A DNA stretch of 64,000 bases, taken from Trema orientale (taxonomy: Eukaryota; Streptophyta; Magnoliopsida; Rosales; Cannabaceae). The translations under genes were made by a program, and so were the position numbers. Shown here piece by piece: positions 15,661 to 27,734 of this stretch; within the stretch, counting starts at the first letter, position 1; every line of letters begins with the position of its first letter. The stretch spans positions 25,499 to 89,498 of the forward strand of contig JXTC01000383.1 in the NCBI GenBank assembly GCA_002914845.1, written 5' to 3'. The notes beneath the pieces were generated by a model. It did not search any database and was not told where the DNA came from. It saw nothing but the letters and a program-made list of their open reading frames with translations.

Positions 15661-18600
15661 ATAACTATACTAATTAGAGACTCATCGGAGAAAGAACATA
15701 GAATCGGCCACCGTCATTACAGCTAAAGCAGTTGGAAGGCAAGCAATCCCTTTTAATTTATCGTATGCATTGTGATTTTGGCTGACTGTGTTTGCAACTT
15801 GAGATTGTCATTATTCTTAGGACTGTAATCTTCTTGTTTCACATAGTGTTTTGTTGTAATATCTGCAGACCCTCTTTTTTTCCTTTTATATTTTTTTTCC
15901 CCTTTTAATAAGCTAGTGGGGCAAAATCCACATCTGCTATGAACTCGAGTGTAGAAAACCTTTGTCAATGTATAGGTTTCTAGTAGCAGCACCGTCCTGG
16001 ATCTATTTTATTATAAGAATTGCTGTGATCGTGTAATATTATTTATTGATAGAAACTATAACTCATCTCGATATATTAAAATTTTCATATGTCAATGTCG
16101 ACCTTACCATAACTAGCAGGGCATGGAACATGATGCCTTGGTTATTAAAGTAAGGACTACTAGGACGTGTAACCTTGTCTTTTTTTATCTGAGCTTCACA
16201 TGGGGTTGGTGGTGGATGCGGAGAAATTAAAGCTTCGCTTTGTATTTTTCTTATACTTACAAAAAATAAGGATATTAGTCCATATTATAACAATTAACCT
16301 TAAGATCTAGAATGCCCTTTTGAGTCTCTCTCATATCTCCACTTATAATCAACTTGGTTCTGTTTAACTGAGAATTAGGATAAAGAAAATGAAGTTTTGA
16401 CTGTTTAGAGCTAGTATGTGAGAAATAAGGGGGGGAAAAGTGAGAATTCTAGTCATAGAAAAATGAGTTGGAATTGATCATGTGGATGGTCAAGTTTCCA
16501 AATGGATTGGCCATATTAATATTTGGGCTCAAAAGTGGATGAATATTTTAATGATGAGTATAATGTGGGAAATGTGGGACATAATTTTCAGTATAATTTT
16601 CTTAAACATTACTCTTCATTTTGAATCACATTTTGATCTTTCAAATGAAGTAACACTGTTTTGCCTTGTGATCCTAGGTAATACCCAGCTTCAACCACCC
16701 ACATGATTCTAGCTATTCTAACGAAAAATTGCAATGCAAGGTACCAAAACGTCGACTCTTGGCAAGAAATTGCTTTTGCCGTCATTTTAAAGCTTGTTTT
16801 GCACTACAAGTGCTCACTAAATTTGACTCAAAACTTTGATTGGTTGGCAATTTGAAAACAATAATTTTGAAAAGTTATTTTGGATTTATTAGATTGGAAA
16901 AGTTATATCCAAAACTCGAATTATGTATTTTTGAGATATTGATTGGTTAACTATTTTTGAGATTGAAAATATGTCTTCTTTTCATAAAAACCCAAAAAAA
17001 AAAAAAAAACAAAAACAAAATTAACGGTGGGTCCTCTTCTTCCTGTCGTCCTCATCCTCATTACCCATATTCCACGACTTCTTCTCATCTTCCTCCGTTT
17101 CATTTTCCAGTACCCAACAATCTCAATATCATTGAAGCAAAAACAAAAAAAACAAAAAAAAAGAGGAGGATATATATGAGATTAAGATCTGGGTATGGGC
17201 TTTTTAAAAAAAAAAATTTCTGGGTATGGAATGCTAGAGAGCCAAGATCTGGGTATGGGTGGACGATAAACTTTACATTCTGTACCTAAATTATCTGAAC
17301 TTTTCATCTTTGTTAGATAGGATCATCACTGTCGGCGAAAAGCAAGGATCATAGCCGTCACTCGAGGTGGGGATATTCATCATTGTTGAACTGCTATCTA
17401 GTGTCTATGTTGGAAAAAAAAAAAAAAACCGACAATACGGAGAAAACGATATATTATTATCGTTTTCAATTTTAATGAAGGATTTTAGGGACTCTTTCCA
17501 AAAATTATTTTTAACCTTTTCCAAAATAAGCTACCAATCACGTTTTCAACAGGTAGTTTTATTTTTACAGATTTCAAAATGATAAAATTGTTTTTGAATT
17601 GGAAACCAATCAAACCAGACTGTCATTACCTGTACTCCTTTTGAGCTGTTTTTTCCCCATAAATTATATCCGTACATGTCTTCTTTTGAAAAATATTGCT
17701 TTAACATTTTTACGTTCACGTTTTGTCCATTTCTTAGTTGCACAGTTGCAACTTGCACAACACAAAGAAATTAATTGAAAACGACAGACAAATAGGACAT
17801 GCAAACTACATAAAATGAAGGGCTATCTTCCAAAGCCGAAAGCACATAAAGAGTAATAGACCGTGTTAGATATCTACTAGGAATACACAAGTGTAACACA
17901 TATTCATAGTCAAACATCAAGGACCTTCATACTAGTATGAGTGGGACATGGAAAGTATATTGTTTTTTTTTTAATAATTTATAGAAAGTATTATGTTACT
18001 CTGTCAGAAGTTTGATTAAGAGAATGTTTTACCTACAACAGAAGAAAAGGAGGTGATACAATCTTTATATGGTAATTAGCATCAAAGATAAAGCATGATA
18101 ATGTACATAGTATTATATACCCAGCATAATTATAGTATGGAATCTTTTTGTTCGCAAAAATATCCAAACCTTAATCATGACCATCACTAATGAAAACTCT
18201 AGTAACTAACATAGAGACATAAAATATTGTAACAAATAGGCATACCAGCTTACACAACAAATTTCGGCATACACTTTACACTTCAGAGAAAAAGGGTGTT
18301 TGCCTTAAGTACAACGAAATTAGAGTTTACTATTGAAGGTTTATTCTAATTCTGCGTAATAGAAGGCAATAATTCCATATCCCAAATGGTTTTTAAATTG
18401 AAATCTAGAAGCTAAAAGAAAAAGAAGTAAGAATCAAGATCCTTATAATGCAATTAGTGATCTATTTTATGTTTCAGTTTAATGAGAAAATTTGGACCTT
18501 TTAATTATAAATGACAACGTTGTTTCCTATTTCCATTATGAATTGCAGCGTTACTCAATTTGCTGTCCTCAATAGTCAACACAAATCTCAACTTAATGAG

Positions 18601-19544
18601 GGTACCCAAAGTCCCCAAGCCCCACAAATCTCTCACATCTTTCGATGTTGGGAAAACTAAGAACTCCTTAATTGTTTGTTAGCCTCAAAATCTCATCCAC
18701 ACCATCTCCAACAAACCACACCCTCCAGCATCCTCAAATCCCAAAATTAAGTCCTCTCTAAATATAGATTCACCCAAATAAAAATACCCCATTGATGAAT
18801 TGAGGTAGTATGATTTATAGTCTCCCCAAATTCAAGGTTTTCCAACCAATCAATTGAAAAAAAAAAAAAAAAACCATTAACTCACACACATAATTCGGCC
18901 CTTCCTCTTTTTCTTTTCTTAAAAAAAAAAAAAAACCGAAAAACAGAACCTTTTCATTGAAAACTAAATTTAAACTCATTTCAATAATTTATTTTTTAAT
19001 TTTAATTTTAATTTTTTTAGGATTCTTTGTATCTTCTTGATCTCCATTGTTAAGCTAAAAAAACCTTCTCTCTCACACATAAGCGCACACAGACATAGAT
19101 ACAGAGGGATTAGGAATGCCTAATCAAAATCAAGATGTTAATCACTTTCTTTTGGTTTATGTGATGTAGAATCATTATAGAGAGCCATTAACACACCACT
19201 CCACCACCATCCAACAACCCATCCCTCCAAGAAACCAGAAGATTCCCATTACATTACACATTACACATTACATTTACATTTAACACTTAAACATGAAAAA
19301 GAGCTAAAAAGGAAAACACACCACACCTACCAAAACCCAAAGCTCACTTTCCTTATCTTTGACACCATCACCACCACAAGAATAAAATCATCATCATCAT
19401 CATCATCTTCTCCTCAAACCCTAACCCTAATCCAGATCAAATCAAATCAGTTTGGGAATCACCATTTTTGGAGCTCAATAGAGAAATCCAGGACCTGGGT
19501 TTTCCTCTAAAGCCTCAGACACTTCCCACATTTTCCTGGGAAAA
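15661..19544. other. EPSPS-GAE intergenic region
   Basis: EPSPS 3' UTR to about 16000, then AT-rich spacer containing a candidate inverted-repeat element (16832-17618), and the GAE promoter and leader. The 500 bp before the GAE start are A/C-rich and contain a (TCA)n run near 19390. No gene is seen. Confidence 0.5.
16832..17618. mobile_element. Inverted-repeat element with GC-richer interior
   Basis: The left end (tttgattggttggcaattt) and the right end, read in reverse complement (tttgattggtttccaattc), are imperfect inverted repeats over about 40 bp. The interior at 17020-17110 and 17180-17380 is less AT-rich than the arms, has a CT-rich patch and three copies of the phrase ctgggtatgg. This could be captured gene DNA. 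I found no clear target-site duplication. Confidence 0.4.
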
Positions 19545-20861
19545 ATGTCACAGATGAAGCAAATGTCCCATCTGGACAACATTCCCTCAACTCCTGGCAA
19601 GTTCAAGATGGAGAAATCTCCCTACATTCACAGACTCCGGTGGCATTCCTCGCTAGCTAAGCTCACATTTTGGTCCTTCGTGTTCTTGGGTCTGATCTTC
19701 CTCTTCTTCTTCCGATCGCCGTCGTCGTCTCCTCTACCGTCCGATCCCTCTCGCCGCTCGCTCCGTACCTACAGCTGGGGCGGACCCGCCTGGGAGAAAC
19801 GGGTCCGGTCCTCGGCCCGTGTCCGTTCCCGTAATGGGATTTCGGTATTGGTGACTGGCGCAGCTGGGTTCGTCGGGACTCACGTCTCCTCGGCCCTGAA
19901 GCGCCGCGGCGATGGCGTGCTTGGTCTAGATAACTTTAACGATTACTATGATCCCTCGTTGAAACGAGCTCGGCAAGCGCTTCTGGAGCGAACCGGGGTG
20001 TTCATTGTTGAAGGGGACATTAACGACTCGGCTCTGTTGAAGAAGCTTTTCGAGGTTGTGGCGTTCACCCATGTGATGCATTTGGCAGCTCAAGCTGGTG
20101 TGAGGTACGCCATGGAAAATCCTAGCTCTTATGTTCATAGTAATATTGCTGGTCTAGTTAATCTACTCGAAGTGTGTAAATCGGTGAATCCACAGCCTGC
20201 CATTGTCTGGGCTTCGTCTAGTTCTGTTTATGGACTTAATACTAAGGTACCCTTTTCGGAAAGAGACCGAACTGACCAGCCTGCTAGTCTGTATGCTGCC
20301 ACTAAGAAGGCTGGTGAGGAAATTGCACACACTTATAATCATATCTATGGTCTCTCGCTTACTGGGTTGCGATTCTTTACGGTTTATGGTCCTTGGGGAA
20401 GACCAGATATGGCGTACTTCTTTTTCACCAAGGATATATTGAAGGGGAAGTCGATTCCGATTTTTGAAGCGGCGAATCATGGCACGGTTGCTAGAGATTT
20501 CACCTACATTGATGATATTGTGAAGGGTTGCTTGGCCGCATTGGATACTGCTGAGAAGAGCACTGGAAGTGGAGGGAAGAAGAAGGGACCAGCCCAATTG
20601 CGGGTTTATAATTTAGGAAATACGTCGCCTGTGCCGGTCTCGGATCTTGTCAGCATTTTGGAGAGGCTTTTGAAGGTTAAGGCAAAGAGAAATATTATGA
20701 AGTTGCCGCGGAACGGGGACGTTCCATTTACTCATGCTAATATTAGCTTGGCTCAGAGGGAGCTTGGGTATAAGCCTACAACCGATCTGCAGACGGGCTT
20801 GAAGAAATTTGTTAGGTGGTACCTTAGTTACCATTCCGGGGGGAAGAAGGCTGCTGGCTGA
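19545..20861 (+). CDS. GAE4: UDP-glucuronate 4-epimerase, Golgi type II membrane protein
   Basis: Interconverts UDP-glucuronate and UDP-galacturonate in the Golgi, supplying galacturonic acid for pectin. It is a single uninterrupted exon of 438 residues, as in Arabidopsis GAE genes. A short cytosolic tail is followed by a membrane anchor at about residues 40-56. The extended-SDR domain has the NAD-binding GAAGFVG at 105-111, SSSSVYG, and the catalytic Tyr250-x3-Lys254 (YAATK). RFFTVYGPWGRPDMA and GDVPFTHANIS are family hallmarks. The N-terminal stretch MSHLDNIPSTPGKFKMEKSP resembles the GAE3/GAE4 branch. Three Met codons (residues 1, 4 and 7) lie close together; starting at the third (19563) would give the more usual N terminus. 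A poly(A) signal aataaa is at 21235-21240. Family assignment is near certain; the paralog number rests on N-terminal resemblance and neighbouring genes. Confidence 0.95.
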   Translation: MSQMKQMSHLDNIPSTPGKFKMEKSPYIHRLRWHSSLAKLTFWSFVFLGLIFLFFFRSPSSSPLPSDPSRRSLRTYSWGGPAWEKRVRSSARVRSRNGISVLVTGAAGFVGTHVSSALKRRGDGVLGLDNFNDYYDPSLKRARQALLERTGVFIVEGDINDSALLKKLFEVVAFTHVMHLAAQAGVRYAMENPSSYVHSNIAGLVNLLEVCKSVNPQPAIVWASSSSVYGLNTKVPFSERDRTDQPASLYAATKKAGEEIAHTYNHIYGLSLTGLRFFTVYGPWGRPDMAYFFFTKDILKGKSIPIFEAANHGTVARDFTYIDDIVKGCLAALDTAEKSTGSGGKKKGPAQLRVYNLGNTSPVPVSDLVSILERLLKVKAKRNIMKLPRNGDVPFTHANISLAQRELGYKPTTDLQTGLKKFVRWYLSYHSGGKKAAG

Positions 20862-23756
20862 CATAATTTTTTTGGTTGAGCGGTATGATAGGATATCCTC
20901 TAAATCTCGTTCATTACAATTCTTAAGATTGTTTTAAACATTTCTCTGTTCGTTGCCATATGATTGCTCGATTATCATCTTTCCATATATCGTAATGTTG
21001 CCATATAAGGAGGACCCTTGTGTCCTAAACTGAAGCAAGTTTTGTGGTTGGTGGACATTGTTTGAGGGGTGCTCCCTAGTTGTATTAAAAAGAAATTGAG
21101 GACCGTCTCTTTTTTCTTCTTCTTCTTCTTCTTCTTCCCTTTGGAATGTAATTGTTGTAGCTTTGGTTTTTGTAGAATTCACGACTGATAGAGCATATGC
21201 TGATTGGTGGACATGTATCATTGCCATGCAATTCAATAAAAAATAGCACACAGTAGTTTGTTTTCTCTGTTTCATTATTACGTGAACTGAACGGACTACT
21301 GTTGAAATTTTATGTAATGGCTACTTTATTTACCATAAATGGAATGTTGTATTACGGAGATGTTCTTGCATTACTAGTACTTTGGCTGCAATTTTTTTTT
21401 TCCTATGCTTTGTCCTCTAACGCCACTGTCTTGCCTCACAATTATTCCTTCCCATACCATTTTAGTAGTGTACAATGTGACCTACACGCCTAACTTCAGA
21501 ATCTATATAAGCTTACCTTTTTGTTTTGCTTGCTAGAGTTGACGAGTATCAGATCATTCCTTTATGTTGCTTCTACCGTTGATTTTCTTGTTATCTACTT
21601 ATTGTACTATATTGTCGTTTTCCACATGGTATATTTGGTCCATAAGCCATTATATTACTCCAATAATATTTTCTGTGATAGTATTCCAGGGAATAGAATG
21701 AACTGAGAATTGACTATCAGAACTAAGTTTGCTAATTATAGAAGAAAGAAACGTTTGAGTTTCTAAATGAGGAAAGCTGATATAGTCATTTCCCTCAACA
21801 GACGGTTCATGTTTGGAGCATAGTAAAGACAGTGTGCAATCCTAAATCTTTAGGTTGAAGTAAAAACAATTTTGAGGGTATATTTGTACGTTCTTACACA
21901 CAAGCACACACAAGCACACGCATATATATGCTTATATATATATGTGTATATTTCCCTTTTTGAAGTATATGAGGGACTTTTATCTGTTTATTTTGTTCCT
22001 TCCTTTAATTCTCGGATTTTTCTCGAGTCCATGAGTATTACGTACTGCCATCCATTTTTTTGGTCATCTTTGGCCAAGCGACTCAGATTTCTGTATAAGA
22101 CTATCTTAGAGGACATTGGTATGTTGGAAAGTATTTTGTCTTTGTTAATCATAAAACGCTATAAGGCCTTCTTTTTTTAATTTTTTTTAATTTTTTTTAT
22201 AGGAGCTTCATGATACAGTTTCTGTAAGTACGAATTCCCTGAAAGAAAAGAATTTGCTGTGTATATAATGGAGAAATTTTTGGAGCTAAGAGATTGTGTC
22301 CAGACTCTCAGAAAGTGGAGGTGATATGCCTTTCTCTCAAGTTTGAATCTAATACAACATGACGTTTGACATTTAAAATAAGCAAAATTATTTTGGTACG
22401 AACACCATTAACTGCTTCAGTTGTAGAATCTATCATTGTCATGAAAGAGAAAGATGACGTCTGATTTTGAGTCTTTGACGAGGGCGAATAGAGCAGGAAA
22501 AAAAAAAAAAAGAAAAAAAGAAAAAAGGATTTTGACGAGGGCGAAGAGTTGAGCAAAAAGATCTCCCTTTTATATCTTTGACCATTATCTACCCTCTATT
22601 TATCATACATTTATGAGTAATCAGCCTAAATAAATATACGTATTTATTTACAATATCTTACACCTCCTACTGTTACAATCCTGACTGAAAGTTAGTACAC
22701 GCATGAACATCAATAGATCCTACTGATTTATAGTTGTACAAGAATTCGATTAAACAAGCAACCTTAATATTCCAAAAAAATAAAAATAAAACCTTAACTT
22801 CGGAATCAAGAAACTTTTTGACGGAGCAAATTCTTCTCACCACAGCGAAAGGTAAAGATTATATTAAATGTGTAGAGCTTAATTATATTGACAAAAATCG
22901 CTTTATACGAAATATTTGTTGCTCTACATGCGAATTTTACAATAAGATTAACATGGGCTCTTGGAAGTGGTGACCCCTCTTAGAGAGCTCGACGAAAATT
23001 TTGCGAGGTCATAGTAACAAGGAGTATTTTTAAGATTTTATACAATATTTGGGTTATCCTAATTTTGGATAAGTTAGATAATATAGAGAGAATTCGATAA
23101 GTTAGTGAGAGACGTCATAGAGATTTTCTTATAATATTTCTTCTTCAATATAGTGAAAACTTTGTAGTGGTGAAAAGTGGACATAACTGTCACATTTAGA
23201 ATGAACCGCACTATAAACTTGTGTGTATTTTCTTGTTTATTTTTGTGTGTTATTAATTGCTCTTGTATTAATGCACATAATTTATAACAAATAAACGACT
23301 TTATTAACGTCTTTGGACTGCAATTATAAGCGTAGAACAAGAAAAAAACAGTGCAAATTTCTCAAGTGGATTTAATATACCTTGTATAAAGTAGAACTGT
23401 GGTGCAATTACATTGTTTTTTTTCGATTTTGAAACAAGCAATTACATGAGTTGAAACGGGAGAACAAGCAAGCAAAGGAAAAACGCAAGTATATCAGCTA
23501 AATATGTATCAGTCAAGAAGTCCCACATTGAATAAACATAAGATATCCTCACATAATTGCTAATATAATAACTATCGTTTCTTAAGCCAAATTTAAATTT
23601 TTACTTAAAAAAAATGCACATGGAATAAAAATAAGGGTTATGTCATTGTAATAATGAAAAGGGGTGAGGAGTGATAGAACAAAAACGTATTTGTTAAAAT
23701 GTGATTGTAATAATAAAAAATGGTGAATCAGACACCTATCACCTCTCTCATCAAAG

Positions 23757-23888
23757 TCACCATTATAATTTTAAAGTTACTTATAATATGGATTAAAGTT
23801 ATTTGTATTCTGAAAATAATTTTCACCATTATAATTTTAAAGTTACTTATAATATGGATTAAAGTTATTTGTATTCTGAAAACAATTT
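23757..23888. repeat. 66-bp tandem repeat, two copies
   Basis: Two head-to-tail copies of a 66-bp unit beginning tcaccattataattttaaag, almost identical (one mismatch seen). This is a recent duplication in non-coding DNA. Confidence 0.85.
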
Positions 23889-24317
23889 CTACCAAAGGTG
23901 GTTAGGAGAAAACACCAAAGATAATTAGAGAAAATATTTGATTATGCTGAGAAACTATCAATGTTGCTTTGAGACCTAGTAGCAAGATAAAAAACATTGG
24001 GGTTAGAATCAAGATCTTTAGCATGCTTTTTCTATCCGAGCCTCTTTAGATAGTAGTAAAGATTCATTCTCAATAATAGTAGATTCTACATGAAGATACA
24101 AATATAACAAAAGAGTCATAGTTATCTGAAGACCATTGAAAATAGCGTTAATATAATCTTGAGTAGAAATAAGCATCCAACAAAAGAAAGTAATTCAATC
24201 AAGCATTTAATCTTAAGAAAGTATTCATTAATAGAAAGAGATCATTTTCTCATGTTTCAAAGTTGAATTTTGAATTAAGTAATTTTGGCTTGTTCTCAAG
24301 AAGAGAGTATTGATATA

Positions 24318-24852
24318 TAGTTAGATTAATCACATCTTTATATATTCCGTTTTTACTGTTTAGTGAGTTTTTACATTTCGTTTTAGTTATTATCAATATA
24401 ATCTTCATATTTGAAAATTGTAATAAATTTGTACCAACTTTGGATCAAATACCAATTTTGATAATTAAATTTACCAAAATACCCTTTTAAACTTTAAGGA
24501 TATATATATATACACACATATATATTAATACTTAATTCAAATTTAATTAAAATTAATAGCTAAAATAACAAATATTAAAAATATTTTTTAAAACAAAAAA
24601 AACAAAAACCTATATTTATTCTAATATTTATTAATATATTGATCAATTTAAGAATTTGAGTTTCTTTTGAAATATATATGTTTAAATTTTAAAGTGTATT
24701 TTGGTATCAAAATTATTATTTGATCGGAAAAAGGAATAAATTTATTACAAACTCTGAATGTAAAGGTCAATGTTATTATATAATAACCAAAATGCAAGGT
24801 ATAAATTGATAAACATTCAAAATGAAGTATAAAAATGATATTATCCCTATAG
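24318..24852. repeat. Diverged inverted repeat (foldback)
   Basis: The left arm (24380-24520) and right arm (24680-24800) are imperfect inverted copies; both contain gtaataaattt followed by a gatcaaata-like block and accaaaatac. This is probably an old foldback transposon. No target-site duplication could be recognised, so the borders are approximate. Confidence 0.4.
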
Positions 24853-25813
24853 AGTTTGCCAGACCTGAGTAGATGTTTCATAGCCAACCATACGTAGAGG
24901 TATTCGTGGGGCGATTTGGTTGATTATACTCTCTTTAAGTGCCCTAAATCATACATATGATTTATACCAATTCTCAAACTATGCAGTTTAAAATAGTTAA
25001 GAGAAACCAAACAAAACCACATGTACATTCATGGTGTGGTACAATGCAGTTCAGTTTCCACGGTTTGAGTAATAGATTATAAACTTGAGCTTTGATAACT
25101 TAGATCTTAAGTTTGACAAATTTAAACTCTTGAAATTTTATTACTAATTTCTTTACTTCTAATTTAATTATTTCTTAAGGAAAAAAAAACAATTACGTGC
25201 TAGTTTTGAAAATATAATCTATGAAATTAAAAGTTCTAAATAGTGATTTTTGTAAAGTAACAAAGAACTACTTAAAAATATAATAGTAAGTATATGAGGT
25301 GTAGTTTGGATAGTGAAAAGTTTTCTCCAAATTATATACTGCACTGCATTGTATAGTTTGAAGATTTTACAAATCATGCCTAAACATATGAGTGAAAAAC
25401 ATAGGTTAGTGTGGCAGACTTTGATTGATTTTCGTAGTGTATCATTTTTTTCAAACACTCCTAACCATATAAGTTGGAATGATCTTACTCATAGAGAAAG
25501 AAGCAAAACATGAGCAATTGATTTTCTTGTCCTGAGATAAGCAAGAAGGAACTATAGAATAACTTTATCACTCGTAATAAGAATTACTATTACAGCTTAT
25601 TGAGATTGAAGAGAGATTTAAAGCTTTTTGCCTATAATTGCAACCTAAGAAGCTGCTGTGATAAAAGAAAGATGTTATTGTTATACTAAATTGAAACATA
25701 GTGATTGAAAGTCAGTAGTATGAATCTAGAAGACGAAGATAAAGACCCATTGGGTTTTCAAAAAGAGATCTGATGCTAAGTTGAGATTAGTCACTCCCAG
25801 TTAAAGTAACAAT

Positions 25814-26099
25814 TATTGGATTGCTAATCCATCCCAAAAGCTTAAGCTGTTAAGAGGTGGGCCAACAATAAGATTATACTCTAACCCTTTCCCTTCATGT
25901 GTGAGCTAGACAATGTACCCAAACATGCAAATGGGTCAAACAAAGGGAGAAAAATACAAATTCAAACATAAGAAATAACTAATAGGCCCAACACGTGAAA
26001 ATATAGAGAACTCTACTCTGATACCATATTGGATTACTTATCCATCCCAAAAGTTTAAGCTATTAGGAGGTGAGCTAGCAAAAGTATTATAATCTAACA
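25814..26099 (-). mobile_element. TRIM (terminal-repeat retrotransposon in miniature)
   Basis: About 286 bp, on the minus strand. Direct terminal repeats of about 70 bp (26099 to about 26027 as the 5' copy and about 25887 to 25814 as the 3' copy) enclose about 140 bp. Right after the 5' repeat is a primer-binding site TGGTATCAGAG (26026-26016), complementary to the 3' end of initiator tRNA-Met. Just before the 3' repeat is a polypurine tract (gaagggaaaggg). The terminal repeat starts TGTTAG. Flanks are acaat and acaaa, an imperfect 5-bp duplication. There is no coding capacity, so movement would need a helper element. Confidence 0.75.
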
Positions 26100-26480
26100 A
26101 CAAATACAAATAAATAAAATTTGCGCTAAAGATTCTTGATTTCATCAATTGAATGAACAATTATAGTAAACCTTAGATTACATGAGCTTAAGCCAATAAA
26201 AGAAAGTTACAACTAATTAACATAAGTAAAAAAAAAAAAACCAATTACTTAATCAATCACATAATGATAATTGGACAATAACATAACTAGGTACTAAGGT
26301 GCCATATGATTTGGTGGGATGAAAATGAAGGTAATCGTAAGGGTAATATGAATAAGAATTGAAGTAGAATAAAGTATTAATTCAATTATTTGGCTGAAAT
26401 TTGAGACTAACTATGGAATGATATAAATTATAATTGGACGAAATAACATTAATTATTAATTAATACATAGTAAAGTTTAA

Positions 26481-26948
26481 AGAAAATAAGGAGAGAGAAA
26501 GTGTAGAGAGAGAGAATATAGAAAATAGAGATAATAGAGAGAAATAGAAAAGAGAGAAAGTAGTGAGAAAGAGATATAAAAGAGAAAGTGGTGAGAAAAA
26601 TAAAGTAGAGAAAGCGAAACTAGTGAGAGAGGGAGGAGAGTAAAAGCATAGAGACATAAATGAGACAAAAAATGGCGAGAGTAGAAAGAGAAAAAAGTGA
26701 TAGAAAGGGAAGGGAGAGAAAGGAGATAGAAAGTAGTGAAAGAAGGAAAGGAGATAGAAAGTAGTGAAAAAGGAAGGATAGAGAAAGTGTAGAGAGAGGA
26801 AAGAGAGGGAGGAGAGAGAAAGTGTATAGAGAGAAGAGAAAAAAGTGGTGAGAGAAAGGACAGAAAAAGTGGTGAGAGAAAAAAAGAGGAAAAGTATAGA
26901 GAGAGGAGAGAGAAAGTCGACCAGAGAAAAGGAGGATTAAGAAAGTCA
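26481..26948 (+). repeat. Long purine-rich tract (GA-rich)
   Basis: Nearly 470 bp in which the plus strand is almost all purine, made of irregular gagagaaagt-type words with occasional T. The minus-strand ORFs across it are Leu/Ser/Phe low-complexity translations and not genes. Confidence 0.85.
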
Positions 26949-26970
26949 AGTAAGTAGTGGTATATTAAAA

Positions 26971-27134
26971 GAGTTACGCTAAGGATACTAATAACTTACA
27001 CAAAAAATTTGCATAACATGGGATTGTATTATTTTTAACTACTAAATTTTAAATGGTATTGTCCTACTTAGAAATGATATACTAGTTTAAATGGATACCA
27101 CATTATTAACCTTTTGGTATCCTAATTATAACTC
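26971..27134. mobile_element. Short MULE-type MITE (GAGTTA family)
   Basis: 164 bp with inverted ends gagttacgctaaggatac and, in reverse complement, gagttataattaggatac. It is flanked by a perfect 9-bp duplication atattaaaa (26962-26970 and 27135-27143). Its left end resembles that of the element at 54384-54564. Confidence 0.75.
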
Positions 27135-27243
27135 ATATTAAAAATAAAGAGAGGTAATTTCGTAATAAATGACTAAATGGGTGAAAAGTCATTCATCCCA
27201 TTTAAATATGGAATGATATTTCTACCTTAATGGGTGAAAAGTC

Positions 27244-27421
27244 ATTCTGTTAGAATAAGTATTCCTATGTCTTAAGATTAACTAAACAAAGGAGTGAAAA
27301 CTTTTCCATAATATTTCATTCCCTCCAAAGTTATTCTGTTAGAATAAGTATTCCTATGCCTTAAGATTAACCAAATAACAGAGTGAAAATTTTTCTATAA
27401 CATTTCATTCCCTCCAAGGCT
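27244..27421. repeat. 89-bp tandem repeat, two diverged copies
   Basis: Two copies of a unit starting attctgttagaataagtatt and ending near cattccctccaa, with an 89-bp period and several substitutions. The downstream phrase accaaacactac is common at transposon ends, but no partner end was found. Confidence 0.75.
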
Positions 27422-27734
27422 CTGACCAAACACTACTTAAGAGCTTTTGCTTTAGAAAGAAGAGATGGGATTTCTATTGTACAATCCTTATATTTGACCT
27501 TATCGCTAAATCCTTTTTTCGAACCATTTGATCTATAATGTATGACCCAGATTTGGAGTTAGTAAAAGGTGAAATTGTACTATGTTTTAGATGGAATGTT
27601 AGCCTAAAACTATTTAATTGGCATTAATATCATGGTGTTAAATTGGCCGTTAGTGTCTAAATTAATTCTTTTTTTTTTTAAAAAAAGATATATTCTTCCT
27701 CCTGTGATATTTCTCTCATTAATAAAGAAGTTAA

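Larger units (their letters stand above)
20862..25813. other. Intergenic region after GAE
   Basis: GAE 3' UTR to about 21250, then AT-rich DNA with small microsatellites (CA/TA-type near 21897-21950, A/GA runs near 22500) and short repeats listed separately. I see no gene; the ORFs here have no recognisable domains. Confidence 0.5.

Noticed and set aside
20163..20597. Antisense ORF over the GAE coding sequence
   Set aside because: Shadow of a conserved GC-richer exon on the other strand; the sense frame carries all the family motifs.
26460..26949. Minus-strand ORFs rich in Leu, Ser and Phe
   Set aside because: Low-complexity translations of the purine tract with no domain or codon signal.
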